Below are positions 17,628 to 26,815 of a DNA stretch of 64,000 nt, in pieces. A program made the position numbers and the translations under genes. This stretch comes from IGN2 sp964639955 (GTDB taxonomy: Bacteria; Bacteroidota; Ignavibacteria; Ignavibacteriales; Ignavibacteriaceae). Where the stretch lies: the NCBI GenBank assembly GCA_964639955.1, contig CAZXGJ010000001.1, forward strand, positions 62,001 to 126,000. The letters run 5' to 3'. The notes below the pieces were generated by a model, which ran no database searches, was not told the origin of the DNA, and saw only the letters and a list, made by a program, of their open reading frames with translations. The first letter of the stretch is position 1. The number at the start of each line of letters is the position of its first letter.

Positions 17628-18938
17628 ATGAAAACACCTTTAGTTGTAATAATTGGAAGACCGAACGTTGGTAAATCAACTCTCTTCAACAGACTTGTTG
17701 GCAGAAGGGATGCAATCGTTGATGATGTAAGCGGTGTGACCCGCGACAGAATTTATGGCGAGGCAGACTGGGCAGGAAAAAATTTTCGCGTAATTGATAC
17801 TGGCGGCTATGTTCCCGAAAGCGAGGATGTTTTTGAAACTGCAATTCGTGAACAGGTTGAAATTGCAATCAGCGAAGCTGATAGCATTTTATTTGTTGTT
17901 GATGTTCGGGACGGTGTTTTACCAATCGATAAAGATATTCTGAGCCTGCTCAGAAATTCAGGAAGAGATTTTTTCCTTATTGTTAATAAGGCTGATGCTC
18001 CAAACTTCGATGCTGCCGCTGCAGAATTTTATAAGCTGGGTGTTAACAAAATATATCCGGTTTCAGCATTAAGCGGAAGAAATCTTGGTGATCTTCTTGA
18101 TGAAGTTACTGCAGGATTCAGTGAACAGGTTACTCCTTCCGAAGATCCACGTCTGAAAATCGCAATTGTTGGAAGACCAAATGTCGGCAAGTCTTCTCTT
18201 GTCAATGCACTTCTTGGAGAGGAGCGAAGTATTGTTAGTGATATTCCGGGAACAACACGCGACAGCATAGATTCAATTCTGAAATATTACGGCGAAGAAA
18301 TTATTTTAATTGATACTGCCGGTCTTCGTAAAAAGAAAAAAGTTCTGGAAAGCATTGAATTCTATTCTACAATCAGGACTCTTAAAGCAATCGGCGAGTG
18401 CGATGTTGCTGTTGTTCTAATCGATTCAAGAATTGGTCTGGAAAAACAGGACCAAAAAATAATTGATGAAGTTGTTAGATGGCGCAAAGGATTGATTATT
18501 GCAGTAAATAAGTGGGACCTGGTTGATAAAAATGAAAATACCGCTAACATTTTTGAAAAAATACTGATGGAAAAACTGGGGGCAATTGATTACGCAGAAA
18601 TTATATTCATATCTGCAAAAACCAAACAGAGGATCTTTAAGCTTATAGAATTAAGCAGGAAAGTCGGGCAGGAGAGAGCTAAAAAAATTCCTACTAACGA
18701 ATTAAATGATTACCTGCTTGAAGTAATTCAGAATTCACCACCACCGGCAACTCCCACCGGCAGGGAGGTAAAAATAAAATATGTAACCCAGGTCGGGGAG
18801 CACTATCCTGTTTTTGCCTTTTTCTGTAATTACCCGGACCAGGTTGCTGCCAATTATAAGCGATACCTTGAAAAACTGATTCGCGGACGTTTCGGTTTCA
18901 AAGGAGTGCCGGTCACATTAAGTTTCAGGAATAAATGA
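17628..18938 (+). CDS. der: ribosome biogenesis GTPase Der (EngA)
   Basis: A 436-residue double GTPase needed for 50S ribosome assembly. Two complete G domains are visible: P-loops GRPNVGKST (10-18) and GRPNVGKSS (about 181), each followed by DTGG or DTAG and NKAD or NKWD base-recognition motifs. A C-terminal KH-like domain follows (about 350-436), giving the normal length. The stop overlaps the start of the next gene by four bases (ATGA), so der leads a four-gene run with the flavoprotein, upp and TPR genes. Confidence 0.97.
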   Translation: MKTPLVVIIGRPNVGKSTLFNRLVGRRDAIVDDVSGVTRDRIYGEADWAGKNFRVIDTGGYVPESEDVFETAIREQVEIAISEADSILFVVDVRDGVLPIDKDILSLLRNSGRDFFLIVNKADAPNFDAAAAEFYKLGVNKIYPVSALSGRNLGDLLDEVTAGFSEQVTPSEDPRLKIAIVGRPNVGKSSLVNALLGEERSIVSDIPGTTRDSIDSILKYYGEEIILIDTAGLRKKKKVLESIEFYSTIRTLKAIGECDVAVVLIDSRIGLEKQDQKIIDEVVRWRKGLIIAVNKWDLVDKNENTANIFEKILMEKLGAIDYAEIIFISAKTKQRIFKLIELSRKVGQERAKKIPTNELNDYLLEVIQNSPPPATPTGREVKIKYVTQVGEHYPVFAFFCNYPDQVAANYKRYLEKLIRGRFGFKGVPVTLSFRNK

Positions 18939-20284
18939 AACGACTTCTGAGAATTATAGTTATTGGGGGTAATGCTGCCGGACCAGCTGCCGCTGCAAGA
19001 GCAAAAAGATACAATCCTAATGCAGAAGTTTTAATGTTTGAGGCAGGCGAATTCATATCAACCGGAACGTGTGAGATGCCTTATGTACTTTCTGGAGAGA
19101 TTGATGATTACAGGAAGATAATTTTTTATACGCCTGAATCTTTTATGAATGAAAAGGGAGTAAAAGTTTTTATAAGACATTTCGTAGAAGAAATCGATGT
19201 TATCAAAAAACAGGTTCTCGTAAGGGATATTGATAATAATGAAACACATATATTCAATTATGATAGATTGATACTTGCTTCCGGTTCAAAAGTAAAAACT
19301 CTGCCCGGCTTTGATACTCAACTTAGGAATGTCTTCACACTTAAAAATGTAAATGACCTCATCAGATTGAATAAATATATTTCAGAGAATAGTATTTCAG
19401 ATGCAGTCCTTATTGGTTCGGGTTATATCGGATTGGAAACAGCAGAGGCTTTTTATAAAAGAAATATAAAAGTGAAACTTTTAGAAAGAGAAAAACTGCC
19501 GCTTCCCATGGCTGACGAAGAATTCAGTGAGGAGATATTAGAAACTCTGAAGATAAACAATGTTGAATTTAAGGGTAATGTTAAAGATATTGAACCGGTT
19601 ATATCCGCAGATAAACTTATTGCGGTAAAAGCTGATGAGAAAATTCTAAATATTGATTTGGCTATTCTTTCAACCGGTTTTGAACCTGATACTTTCCTTG
19701 CACAATCAGCTAAACTTGAATTGGGAAAATATGGTGGAATAAAAACCGACCGGTATCTGAAAACATCGGACCGCTTTATTTACTCTGCCGGAGATAATAC
19801 TGAAGTGATAAATGCAGTTACCGGTAAACCTGATTATATTCCGCTTGCTGCCCAAGCTTATGAAATGGGACATATAGCCGGTGAAAATGCAGCAGGCGGG
19901 TTTGCTAAATACGATTCAGTTGTAAAAAATATTACCGTTAAAATTTTCAATAAATACTTTGCTTCGGTCGGATTATCCAGAAAAGAAGCAGCCGCCAATG
20001 GTTTTGAAGCGAAAATAATTTCAGCCAAAGCAAGAAACCTGGTATCTGTAATGCCGGGCAGCGATTATGTTTCAGCAAAGTTAATTTTTGATAAGAATAA
20101 TCTCAGTATTCTCGGTGCATCGTTTATCGGCGGGAAGGAAATTTCCGGTTATGCCGATTTGATTTCAGCACTTATAAAATTAAAAGCACCAGCATCGGCA
20201 CTTTCGAAAATAAATTATAATTATTCGCCGCCGCTTTCACCATTTATTAATCTTCTTAGTATAATTGGAAAGCAGGTAAAATAG
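18935..20284 (+). CDS. FAD/NAD(P)H pyridine nucleotide-disulfide oxidoreductase, CoA-disulfide-reductase-like
   Basis: A 449-residue flavoprotein. The N-terminal FAD motif is VIGGNAAGPAAAARAKRYNP and the second Rossmann motif is LIGSGYIGLETAEAF (about 161). A single redox cysteine C46 (STGTCEMPYVLSGEI) sits where CoA-disulfide reductases and NADH oxidases carry their catalytic cysteine. The C-terminal dimerisation domain is present (about 325-449). Family members reduce CoA disulfide, persulfides or O2; which applies here cannot be decided. It is translationally coupled to der. Confidence 0.8.
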   Translation: MKRLLRIIVIGGNAAGPAAAARAKRYNPNAEVLMFEAGEFISTGTCEMPYVLSGEIDDYRKIIFYTPESFMNEKGVKVFIRHFVEEIDVIKKQVLVRDIDNNETHIFNYDRLILASGSKVKTLPGFDTQLRNVFTLKNVNDLIRLNKYISENSISDAVLIGSGYIGLETAEAFYKRNIKVKLLEREKLPLPMADEEFSEEILETLKINNVEFKGNVKDIEPVISADKLIAVKADEKILNIDLAILSTGFEPDTFLAQSAKLELGKYGGIKTDRYLKTSDRFIYSAGDNTEVINAVTGKPDYIPLAAQAYEMGHIAGENAAGGFAKYDSVVKNITVKIFNKYFASVGLSRKEAAANGFEAKIISAKARNLVSVMPGSDYVSAKLIFDKNNLSILGASFIGGKEISGYADLISALIKLKAPASALSKINYNYSPPLSPFINLLSIIGKQVK

Positions 20285-20298
20285 ATTCTGAAAATTTC

Positions 20299-20937
20299 AT
20301 GATGTCCAAATTCTCTAATTTTTATTTAATTGATCATCCCCTTGTTAAAAGGGATATTACCTTATTGCGGGATAAATCTACCAACTGTGAAAATTTCCGG
20401 GCAGCGGCAACCAGAATATCAAATATTCTTGCCGTTGAAATAAGCAGAAATTTCCTGCTCTCAAAGTGTAAAGTTGAAACACCGTTGGAAATTACAAGTG
20501 GAAATGTACTCGCACAGGATGTCGTGCTTGTACCGATACTGCGGGCAGGACTCGGTATGGTAAATGGTTTTCTTCAGATAATTCCCGATGCAAAGCTTGG
20601 TCATATAGGTTTACAACGGGATGAAGAAACACTAACCCCGAATCATTATTATTTTAAAACACCGCACACTTTACCGGACTCGGATGTAATCCTCCTCGAT
20701 CCAATGCTTGCAACCGGGGGTAGCGCTTCTGCCGCCATCACATTTCTTAAAAAACAAGGTGCCAAAGGCTGTGTATTTGCTTGCTTGGTGGCTGCACCCG
20801 AAGGTGTGAAGAAATTACTGGACGATCATCCGGAAGTTAAAATTTTTAGTGCTGCATTAGACAGGCAGTTGAACGATAAAGGGTATATTCTTCCCGGACT
20901 CGGGGATTCAGGAGACAGAACTTTTGGAACACTTTAG
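20299..20937 (+). CDS. upp: uracil phosphoribosyltransferase
   Basis: Pyrimidine-salvage enzyme converting uracil and PRPP to UMP. It has the usual length (212 residues) and the PRPP loop LLDPMLATGGSASAAI, plus the family motifs VVLVPILRAGLGMV and the C-terminal uracil-binding GLGDSGDRTFGT. Two adjacent ATG codons (20299, 20302) are possible starts. It lies 14 bases after the flavoprotein gene and overlaps the next gene by 14 bases. Confidence 0.96.
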   Translation: MMSKFSNFYLIDHPLVKRDITLLRDKSTNCENFRAAATRISNILAVEISRNFLLSKCKVETPLEITSGNVLAQDVVLVPILRAGLGMVNGFLQIIPDAKLGHIGLQRDEETLTPNHYYFKTPHTLPDSDVILLDPMLATGGSASAAITFLKKQGAKGCVFACLVAAPEGVKKLLDDHPEVKIFSAALDRQLNDKGYILPGLGDSGDRTFGTL

Positions 20938-21949
20938 GCAGCTGCTTTTTTCCGCCCTGATTTTATTTTCTGCCTTAATCCGTTCTCAAACATATCCGGA
21001 CAGCAGAGTCGACTCCCTGTTGAAAGCTGGTATTTCACGTATTGTCAATCAGGATTATTCGGGCGCTGAAGTCTATATTAATTCAGTTAATAAAGAATTC
21101 CCAGAACTTCCTCTCGGGAAAATATATCTGGCTGCTATTAAGATTGCCGAAGCTTATGACTATGCTGAGAAGTTTGATGAATCCTTTATTCTGAAAAATC
21201 TTGAACAAGCAAAGCAGCAAGCTGAAAAGCTAATTGAAACCGATGAGAATTATATCTGGTACCGGTATTTTTACGCATTAGCCGAGGGTTACATTGCCTA
21301 CTTCGATGCAATTAATGGGAACTGGCTTTCTGCGATATCGACTGGAGTAAATTCAATTTCTGAATTTGAGAAAATTCTATCGATTGATGAAAATTTTTAT
21401 GAAGCTTATACTGCTATTGGTACTTTTGAATATTGGAAAAGCAGAAAAACTGAATTTATAAACTGGATGCCGTTTGTAAATGATTCAAAGCAAGAAGGAA
21501 TGCAGCGCCTGAAAGTAGCGGTGGATTCTTCATCATACAATTCTTACCTGGCTGTTAATTCGCTAATCTGGATATATATTGATCAGCAAGATTATAAGTC
21601 GGCTATTTTAACTGCTGAGAAAGCACTCAGTATATTTCCGAATTCAAGATCTTTCAAGTGGGGAATGGCAAGGGCTTACGAAGAAATTGATCCACAGAAA
21701 GCCATTAATCTTTACTCTGAAATATTGATATCCTACCCTGAATGGCGGCGATATAACCACATCAATGAAATTACTCTGAAACACTTGATTGCTCAACAAT
21801 ACATTAAGCTAGGACAGAATAAAAAAGCCCTGCAGATTTGTGAAGAAATTTTAAGTAAAAATAGTTTATCCGAATATTCCCGTAAGGTTCTTGAAAACAG
21901 GTTAGAGAGAATTCGCCGGTTGAGAAATGAACTGCTAATGCAGGGATAA
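20924..21949 (+). CDS. exported tetratricopeptide-repeat protein
   Basis: A 341-residue protein starting at TTG with AGGAG about ten bases upstream. A signal peptide (FSALILFSALIRSQ) is followed by helical TPR-like repeats, clearest at about 195-330 (SYLAVNSLIWIYIDQQDYKSA, YIKLGQNKKALQICEEIL). It overlaps the 3' end of upp by 14 bases. TPR proteins of this kind usually serve as periplasmic scaffolds; no enzymatic motif is seen. Confidence 0.7.
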   Translation: MEHFRQLLFSALILFSALIRSQTYPDSRVDSLLKAGISRIVNQDYSGAEVYINSVNKEFPELPLGKIYLAAIKIAEAYDYAEKFDESFILKNLEQAKQQAEKLIETDENYIWYRYFYALAEGYIAYFDAINGNWLSAISTGVNSISEFEKILSIDENFYEAYTAIGTFEYWKSRKTEFINWMPFVNDSKQEGMQRLKVAVDSSSYNSYLAVNSLIWIYIDQQDYKSAILTAEKALSIFPNSRSFKWGMARAYEEIDPQKAINLYSEILISYPEWRRYNHINEITLKHLIAQQYIKLGQNKKALQICEEILSKNSLSEYSRKVLENRLERIRRLRNELLMQG

Positions 21950-22040
21950 AATTTGTTTGTTATCTATAGTGACTTTAACATCTCGGCAAAATAGAGTAAA
22001 TTATTAAAGAATTATTTTAGTTGATTAAGAATTCGATAAT

Positions 22041-24212
22041 ATGAATATAGAAAATCCTAAATACCAGAAAATGCTCGCCGATTTGCTAGCAGTATGCCGA
22101 AAAAATTTACCCAAAGTAAATGAAGAACTGATTACGAAAGCATTCCAGTTTGCCATGGAAGCCCATAAAAACGATATACGTGCTTCTGGTGAGCCATACT
22201 TCTCCCATCCTTATGAAGTGGCATTAATTGTTGCCGAAGAATTTCCGCTTGATGACATTACCGTTGTTAGTACACTTCTGCATGACATTGTTGAGGATAC
22301 TGATTTTGATCTCAATCTTATAGTTAAAGAATTCGGAAAAGAAGTAGCTGAGATAGTAGATGGTGTAACTAAAATAAGCGGAATCTTTAAAGGTCATGAT
22401 ATTACAAAAGCAGAAAACTACAGGAAGATGCTTCTTTCCATGGTTAAGGATGTAAGGGTGATAGTATTAAAGTTTGCTGACCGCCTGCATAATATGCGTA
22501 CTCTCGAGTTTGTAAGTGCCGATAAACAAAGACGGATTGCTCAGGAGACTCTGGAAATTTATGCACCATTTGCCAACAGGTTCGGTTTAGCAAGGGTTAA
22601 GTGGGAACTGGAAGATCTTGCTTTCAAATATCTAAATAGGGAAGCTTATGAAGAGCTTGCCAGGAAGGTTAAAGGTACCCGTAATGACAGAGAATCTTAC
22701 ATAAAGAAATTTTCTGAACCGATTACTAAAAAACTTCAGGAATACAACCTGAAATATGAACTAAGTGGCAGACCAAAACACCTCTACAGCATTTACAGGA
22801 AAATGATACGGCGTAATAAACCATTCGAAGAAATATACGATCTCTTTGCTGTACGGGTAATTCTGGAAACAGAAAATTCTAATGACTGCTACACCTCCCT
22901 GGGAATTGTGAATCAGATTTACCTGCCCGTTCCTGATAGATTTAAAGATTATATTTCTATTCCGAAGACAAATAATTATCAATCAATTCATACCACCGTA
23001 ATTGGTCCGGATGGCAGGCTGGTTGAGGTTCAGATAAGAACTCGCAAAATGCACGAAATTGCCGAGCAGGGCCTTGCTGCGCATTGGAAATATAAAGAGG
23101 GAAGTCCCAAAGCTGAAGACGAAATGGATAACTGGATAAACTGGATACGGGATATCTTTGAAGGTACCGGCAGAGATGAAACCCGCAAGGAAATACTGGA
23201 AGACTTTAAGCTCAACCTTTACCAGGATGAAATTTATGTTTTTACTCCGAAAGGTGAATTAAGGCGTCTGCCGCTGGAATCTACTCCGGTTGATTTTGCC
23301 TTTGAGATTCATAGTAAAGTTGGGTATCATTGTATTGGTGCAAAAATTAATGGCAAAATTGTTCCGCTGGATACTGTCTTAAACAGCGGTGATCAGGTAG
23401 ATATTATTACATCCAAGAACCAGCATCCAAACAGGAACTGGTTAAAATTTGTTAAAACTCATAAAGCAAAATCCGCCATTAGAAAATGGATTAACAAAGA
23501 AGAAGAAAAAACCGTTGAAACCGGCAGAGAAATCTGGGAGAAAAAATTAAAGAGATTGAAGCTCTCATTTACAGCCGAAGATGTATCGAGACTTGCCCGT
23601 AAATTAAAGTTCGATAACAATGCGCTTTTCTTTAAGGCAATTGCACTGGGAACTATTGGCGTTGACGAAATCTTACTTGAAAATAAAACCAGCGACAGCA
23701 GTGATCAGGAAAAGCCGATGGAATTTGAGGAGTTTGCAAATATTGCGCGTAAAGATGCCGGTGGAATTCTGGTTGACGGAAAGAACACAGGAATTTTATA
23801 TAACTATGCAAAATGCTGCAGTCCCATTCCCGGCGATCCTGTAATCGGGTATATAACAGTTGGCGAGGGAATTAAAATTCACCGTAAAACCTGTAATAAC
23901 CTTATCAATCTTTCAAAAAGCGATCCGAGCAAGCTGGTGCCGGTTGAATGGCCAAGCACGGACGGTTCGTTATTTGTTGCAGGAATTTTAATCAGGGGAG
24001 AGGATAGTCCGGGTATCGTTAACAATATCGCTAACACAATTGTCTCGTATCGTAATACAAATATCAAATCGATTAATATCGGAACAAACGAATCAACTTT
24101 TGAAGGAAGCATTACTCTTTACGTAAATAATCTTGAGCATCTGAATATATTAATTGAAAGATTGAAAAAAGTAAGAGGCATTTACCACATTGAAAGATTT
24201 GAGGGATCATAA
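22041..24212 (+). CDS. rel: bifunctional (p)ppGpp synthetase/hydrolase
   Basis: Stringent-response enzyme of 723 residues. The N-terminal HD hydrolase domain is intact (YFSHPYEVALIVAEE, STLLHDIVEDTDFD). The synthetase domain carries R300-F-K-D303 (RFKDYIS), the basic variant typical of bifunctional Rel/SpoT enzymes rather than synthetase-only RelA. It is followed by a TGS domain (about 390-450), a conserved-cysteine region (NYAKCCSPIPGDP) and a C-terminal ACT domain (about 650-723). It makes and degrades the alarmone (p)ppGpp during starvation. ruvX begins five bases later. Confidence 0.96.
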   Translation: MNIENPKYQKMLADLLAVCRKNLPKVNEELITKAFQFAMEAHKNDIRASGEPYFSHPYEVALIVAEEFPLDDITVVSTLLHDIVEDTDFDLNLIVKEFGKEVAEIVDGVTKISGIFKGHDITKAENYRKMLLSMVKDVRVIVLKFADRLHNMRTLEFVSADKQRRIAQETLEIYAPFANRFGLARVKWELEDLAFKYLNREAYEELARKVKGTRNDRESYIKKFSEPITKKLQEYNLKYELSGRPKHLYSIYRKMIRRNKPFEEIYDLFAVRVILETENSNDCYTSLGIVNQIYLPVPDRFKDYISIPKTNNYQSIHTTVIGPDGRLVEVQIRTRKMHEIAEQGLAAHWKYKEGSPKAEDEMDNWINWIRDIFEGTGRDETRKEILEDFKLNLYQDEIYVFTPKGELRRLPLESTPVDFAFEIHSKVGYHCIGAKINGKIVPLDTVLNSGDQVDIITSKNQHPNRNWLKFVKTHKAKSAIRKWINKEEEKTVETGREIWEKKLKRLKLSFTAEDVSRLARKLKFDNNALFFKAIALGTIGVDEILLENKTSDSSDQEKPMEFEEFANIARKDAGGILVDGKNTGILYNYAKCCSPIPGDPVIGYITVGEGIKIHRKTCNNLINLSKSDPSKLVPVEWPSTDGSLFVAGILIRGEDSPGIVNNIANTIVSYRNTNIKSINIGTNESTFEGSITLYVNNLEHLNILIERLKKVRGIYHIERFEGS

Positions 24213-24217
24213 ACTCT

Positions 24218-24664
24218 TTGCAGGCTGAATTTAAAGATTCCAGAATTCTTGGAATAGACTTTGGTGAAAAGCGAATCGGGCTGGCTCTCAGCGATCCGAC
24301 AAAATTATTTGCTTATGCTTATAAAACAATAGAAAACAAGGAGAATTATTTTACCGGGCTGTCCCAGCTTATAAATGAAAAGCAAATAATAAAAATTATT
24401 ATCGGGTTACCTTCCTCCCGCTTCAAAGCTTCAAAAATTCTTGCCGAAAAGGTTCAACTGCTAAAGAAAAAAATAGAGGATCAATTGAATGTTGAAGTTT
24501 TACTATGGGATGAAGACTATACATCTGCAATAGCAAAGAGCAAGATAATAGAATCAGTAAACAAAAAAAGTAAACGAAAAGATAAAAGTAATATTGATAG
24601 TTTTTCAGCCGCAGTAATATTGCAGGAGTATCTGGATAGCAGGCAGCATGCTGTAATTTCTTAA
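24218..24664 (+). CDS. ruvX: RuvX/YqgF RNase-H-like nuclease
   Basis: A 148-residue protein of the YqgF family (putative Holliday-junction resolvase; also linked to 16S rRNA 5'-end maturation). Motifs are RILGIDFGEKRIGLALSD with catalytic D14, IIIGLPSSR, LLWDEDYTS and a C-terminal DSFSAAVILQEYL. The start codon is TTG, since no ATG fits the family N-terminus. It is probably cotranscribed with rel. Confidence 0.9.
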   Translation: MQAEFKDSRILGIDFGEKRIGLALSDPTKLFAYAYKTIENKENYFTGLSQLINEKQIIKIIIGLPSSRFKASKILAEKVQLLKKKIEDQLNVEVLLWDEDYTSAIAKSKIIESVNKKSKRKDKSNIDSFSAAVILQEYLDSRQHAVIS

Positions 24665-24726
24665 AATTTGTTCTTAGATGATTTTAGTAACCATAAGAAA
24701 TAATTGAAATTAAATTGAAATTCCGA

Positions 24727-24762
24727 TTGACAATTACATTTCAAAAATTTATTTTTTAACTC
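24727..24762 (+). promoter_or_regulatory. sigma70-like promoter for the shell-protein pair
   Basis: TTGACA (24727-24732), a 17-base spacer and TATTTT (24750-24755) precede the first shell-protein ATG by about 35 bases. The -35 box is a consensus match and the -10 box is partial. It suggests the shell genes have their own promoter rather than depending on rel-ruvX transcription. Confidence 0.4.
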
Positions 24763-24789
24763 ATAATTAACTTAATTGGGAGCATTTCT

Positions 24790-25080
24790 ATGTCAACACT
24801 GTCACTTGATGCACTTGGAATGGTGGAAACCAAAGGATTGGTTGGTTCCATCGAAGCTGCCGACGCAATGGTTAAAGCAGCTAAAGTAGAATTAATTGGT
24901 AAAGAAACTATTGGCGGAGGCTATGTAACCGTTATGGTTAGAGGTGATGTGGGAGCAGTAAAGGCTGCTACTGATGCTGGTGCGGCAGCAGCGCAGAGAG
25001 TGGGTGAACTGGTTTCTGTGCATGTGATTCCACGGCCTCATATTGAAGTGGAGTCAATTCTTCCTAAAAAAAGCAAGTAA
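24790..25080 (+). CDS. bacterial microcompartment shell protein, BMC-H type
   Basis: A 96-residue single BMC domain, the size of PduA/EutM/CcmK hexameric shell subunits. It is recognised by LGMVETKGLVGSIEAADAMV, GDVGAVKAATDAGAAAAQ and the end VGELVSVHVIPRPHIEVE. The pore-loop region reads TIGGGYV. Such proteins tile the facets of protein-walled metabolic compartments. A ribosome site GGGAG lies about nine bases upstream. A second BMC gene follows six bases later, but no compartment enzyme is encoded nearby. Confidence 0.93.
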   Translation: MSTLSLDALGMVETKGLVGSIEAADAMVKAAKVELIGKETIGGGYVTVMVRGDVGAVKAATDAGAAAAQRVGELVSVHVIPRPHIEVESILPKKSK

Positions 25081-25086
25081 TTAAAG

Positions 25087-25752
25087 ATGTCTAATCAGGC
25101 ACTGGGAATGGTTGAAACAAGGGGTCTTGTTGCTTCAATTGAAGCGGCTGATGCTATGTTGAAAGCTGCAAATGTAACATTACTGGGCAGAGAAAAAATT
25201 CAGGGTGGTCTTGTTACAATTCTTGTTGCAGGCGAAACCGCTGCGGTTAAATCTGCAGTTGATGCAGGAGCGGCTGCCGCTCAACGCGTTGGTGAGCTGA
25301 TATCAACTCATATTATTCCCAGACCGGATGACCAGGTTGGTAGTCTTATCCCGGGAATGAATGATATGGGCTCTCCTTCCCGTCTAAGTGTTGATACAAA
25401 TGTTGCCGTAAAACAGTCTCGCAGGCGAGGTCGGAAATCTTCGACCAGGCAAATAGTTACGGAGTTGTTCGATGAACCTGCGACCAAAGGGGAAACGGCC
25501 TCCGGCAGAGGTTCTTCAACCATTGAAAGATTGAAGCGCGAAGCTTTAAGTAAATCGGATGTAATTGAAAAAGATAAGAGTAAAAAGTCTCCTGTAAGCA
25601 GCAGGTTCTCAATGGCCGAACTGGAAGTTTTAAATGTTCATCAATTGAGAAGATTTGCAAGAGGGGTTGAAGAGTTTCCTATCAAAGGAAGGGAAATTTC
25701 AAGAGCCAACAGGAGTGAACTTCTCGATTTCTTTAAATCCCTTCTTAAATAG
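25087..25752 (+). CDS. BMC shell protein with long basic C-terminal extension
   Basis: A 221-residue protein. Residues 1-88 are a BMC-H domain closely similar to the upstream gene (LGMVETRGLVASIEAADAML, pore loop IQGGLV, VGELISTHIIPRPDDQV). Residues 90-175 are a low-complexity, Arg/Lys/Ser-rich linker (KQSRRRGRKSSTRQ). Residues 178-221 form a compact helical end (LNVHQLRRFARGVEEFPIKG, then REISRANRSELLDFF). The pair looks like a tandem duplication with gain of a tail. The tail might bind cargo, the nucleoid or another shell protein; no function is claimed. Confidence 0.9.
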   Translation: MSNQALGMVETRGLVASIEAADAMLKAANVTLLGREKIQGGLVTILVAGETAAVKSAVDAGAAAAQRVGELISTHIIPRPDDQVGSLIPGMNDMGSPSRLSVDTNVAVKQSRRRGRKSSTRQIVTELFDEPATKGETASGRGSSTIERLKREALSKSDVIEKDKSKKSPVSSRFSMAELEVLNVHQLRRFARGVEEFPIKGREISRANRSELLDFFKSLLK

Positions 25753-25801
25753 AAGCTGAACAGAATTTTCTCGCTTAATCTAAAAATAAAATCAATTTAA
25801 A

Positions 25802-26713
25802 TTGAGAAAAAAGATTTACCTTTTAGCAGCCGCAGCTATTTTTTCTTTTCTTTTATGGGGATTCATATCTCTCTCCGAAACTTATTACACTGAAGTTGAA
25901 TTAAAATTAACTTTATTCGATTTTCCAAAAGGCTATATTACCGGCTCAAATTTCCCCGGTAATGTTCTTCTGAAGGTAAAAGGGAAGGGATGGAAACTTC
26001 TCTCGTTAAATATTGGCCCTGAAGATGAGTTCAGATTAACTGTAAATGGTGATAGCGGTAAAAAGTTTATCAGTCTCGCCAATAATCTGGTAAATAATCA
26101 GTGGATACTATCGGATATGGAAATTATTGATATAATTCCTGATTCTATTGAATGTGAGATTGAAAAAATTGTTACCAAAAAAATTCCTGTAGTACCGGAG
26201 CTTGATTTGAATTTCAAACCGGGTTACGGGCTCGCTACTGAATTAATTTATTCGCCTGATTCGGTTATAGTTTCCGGACCTGCCGGGATGATTAATAAGC
26301 TTGGAAAAATAAAAACTAACCTTCTTAAGCTCTCCGGGCTGGATAGCAGAGTAAAAAAAATATTGAAGTTACCCACCATGCGAGGCTTTGAATATAATAC
26401 TGAAACAATCAGTATAACACTAGATGTTCAAAGAATAATTGATCGTGAAATAAATAATATTAAAGTGGAAGTGATAAATGCACCACCGGATAAAGAAGTT
26501 CTTTTATTTCCGAATAAAATCACCTGCAGCGTAAGAGGAGGCATAGAAATACTGGGTAAATTATCAGAATCACAATTTAGTTCGTACGTTTATTATCAGG
26601 ATGTTTACTATGATACACTTGGCAGTCTTCGTCCAAACATTGAATCGCCGCCAAATACAACTGTTCTGTTTACAAAACCGGAGCGGCTCAGGTATGTGAT
26701 AAAATCATTTTGA
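25802..26713 (+). CDS. YbbR-domain (CdaR-like) membrane-anchored protein
   Basis: A 303-residue protein starting at TTG, with one N-terminal membrane helix (IYLLAAAAIFSFLLWGFISL) and then an extracytoplasmic region with YbbR-like repeats, marked by VPVVPELDLNFKPGYGL and YSPDSVIVSGPAGMI. In other bacteria YbbR proteins (CdaR) regulate diadenylate cyclase, but no cdaA is seen here. The gene sits between the shell genes and tmk. Confidence 0.7.
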   Translation: MRKKIYLLAAAAIFSFLLWGFISLSETYYTEVELKLTLFDFPKGYITGSNFPGNVLLKVKGKGWKLLSLNIGPEDEFRLTVNGDSGKKFISLANNLVNNQWILSDMEIIDIIPDSIECEIEKIVTKKIPVVPELDLNFKPGYGLATELIYSPDSVIVSGPAGMINKLGKIKTNLLKLSGLDSRVKKILKLPTMRGFEYNTETISITLDVQRIIDREINNIKVEVINAPPDKEVLLFPNKITCSVRGGIEILGKLSESQFSSYVYYQDVYYDTLGSLRPNIESPPNTTVLFTKPERLRYVIKSF

Positions 26714-26815
26714 CAAAAAATTTATAAACAACCCGCGGTTTTTATCTTTAATTTACGGCTTCACTTTCTTTATATTAAAATCTTAAAATTTCATTAATAA
26801 TTAAATCAGCACAAT

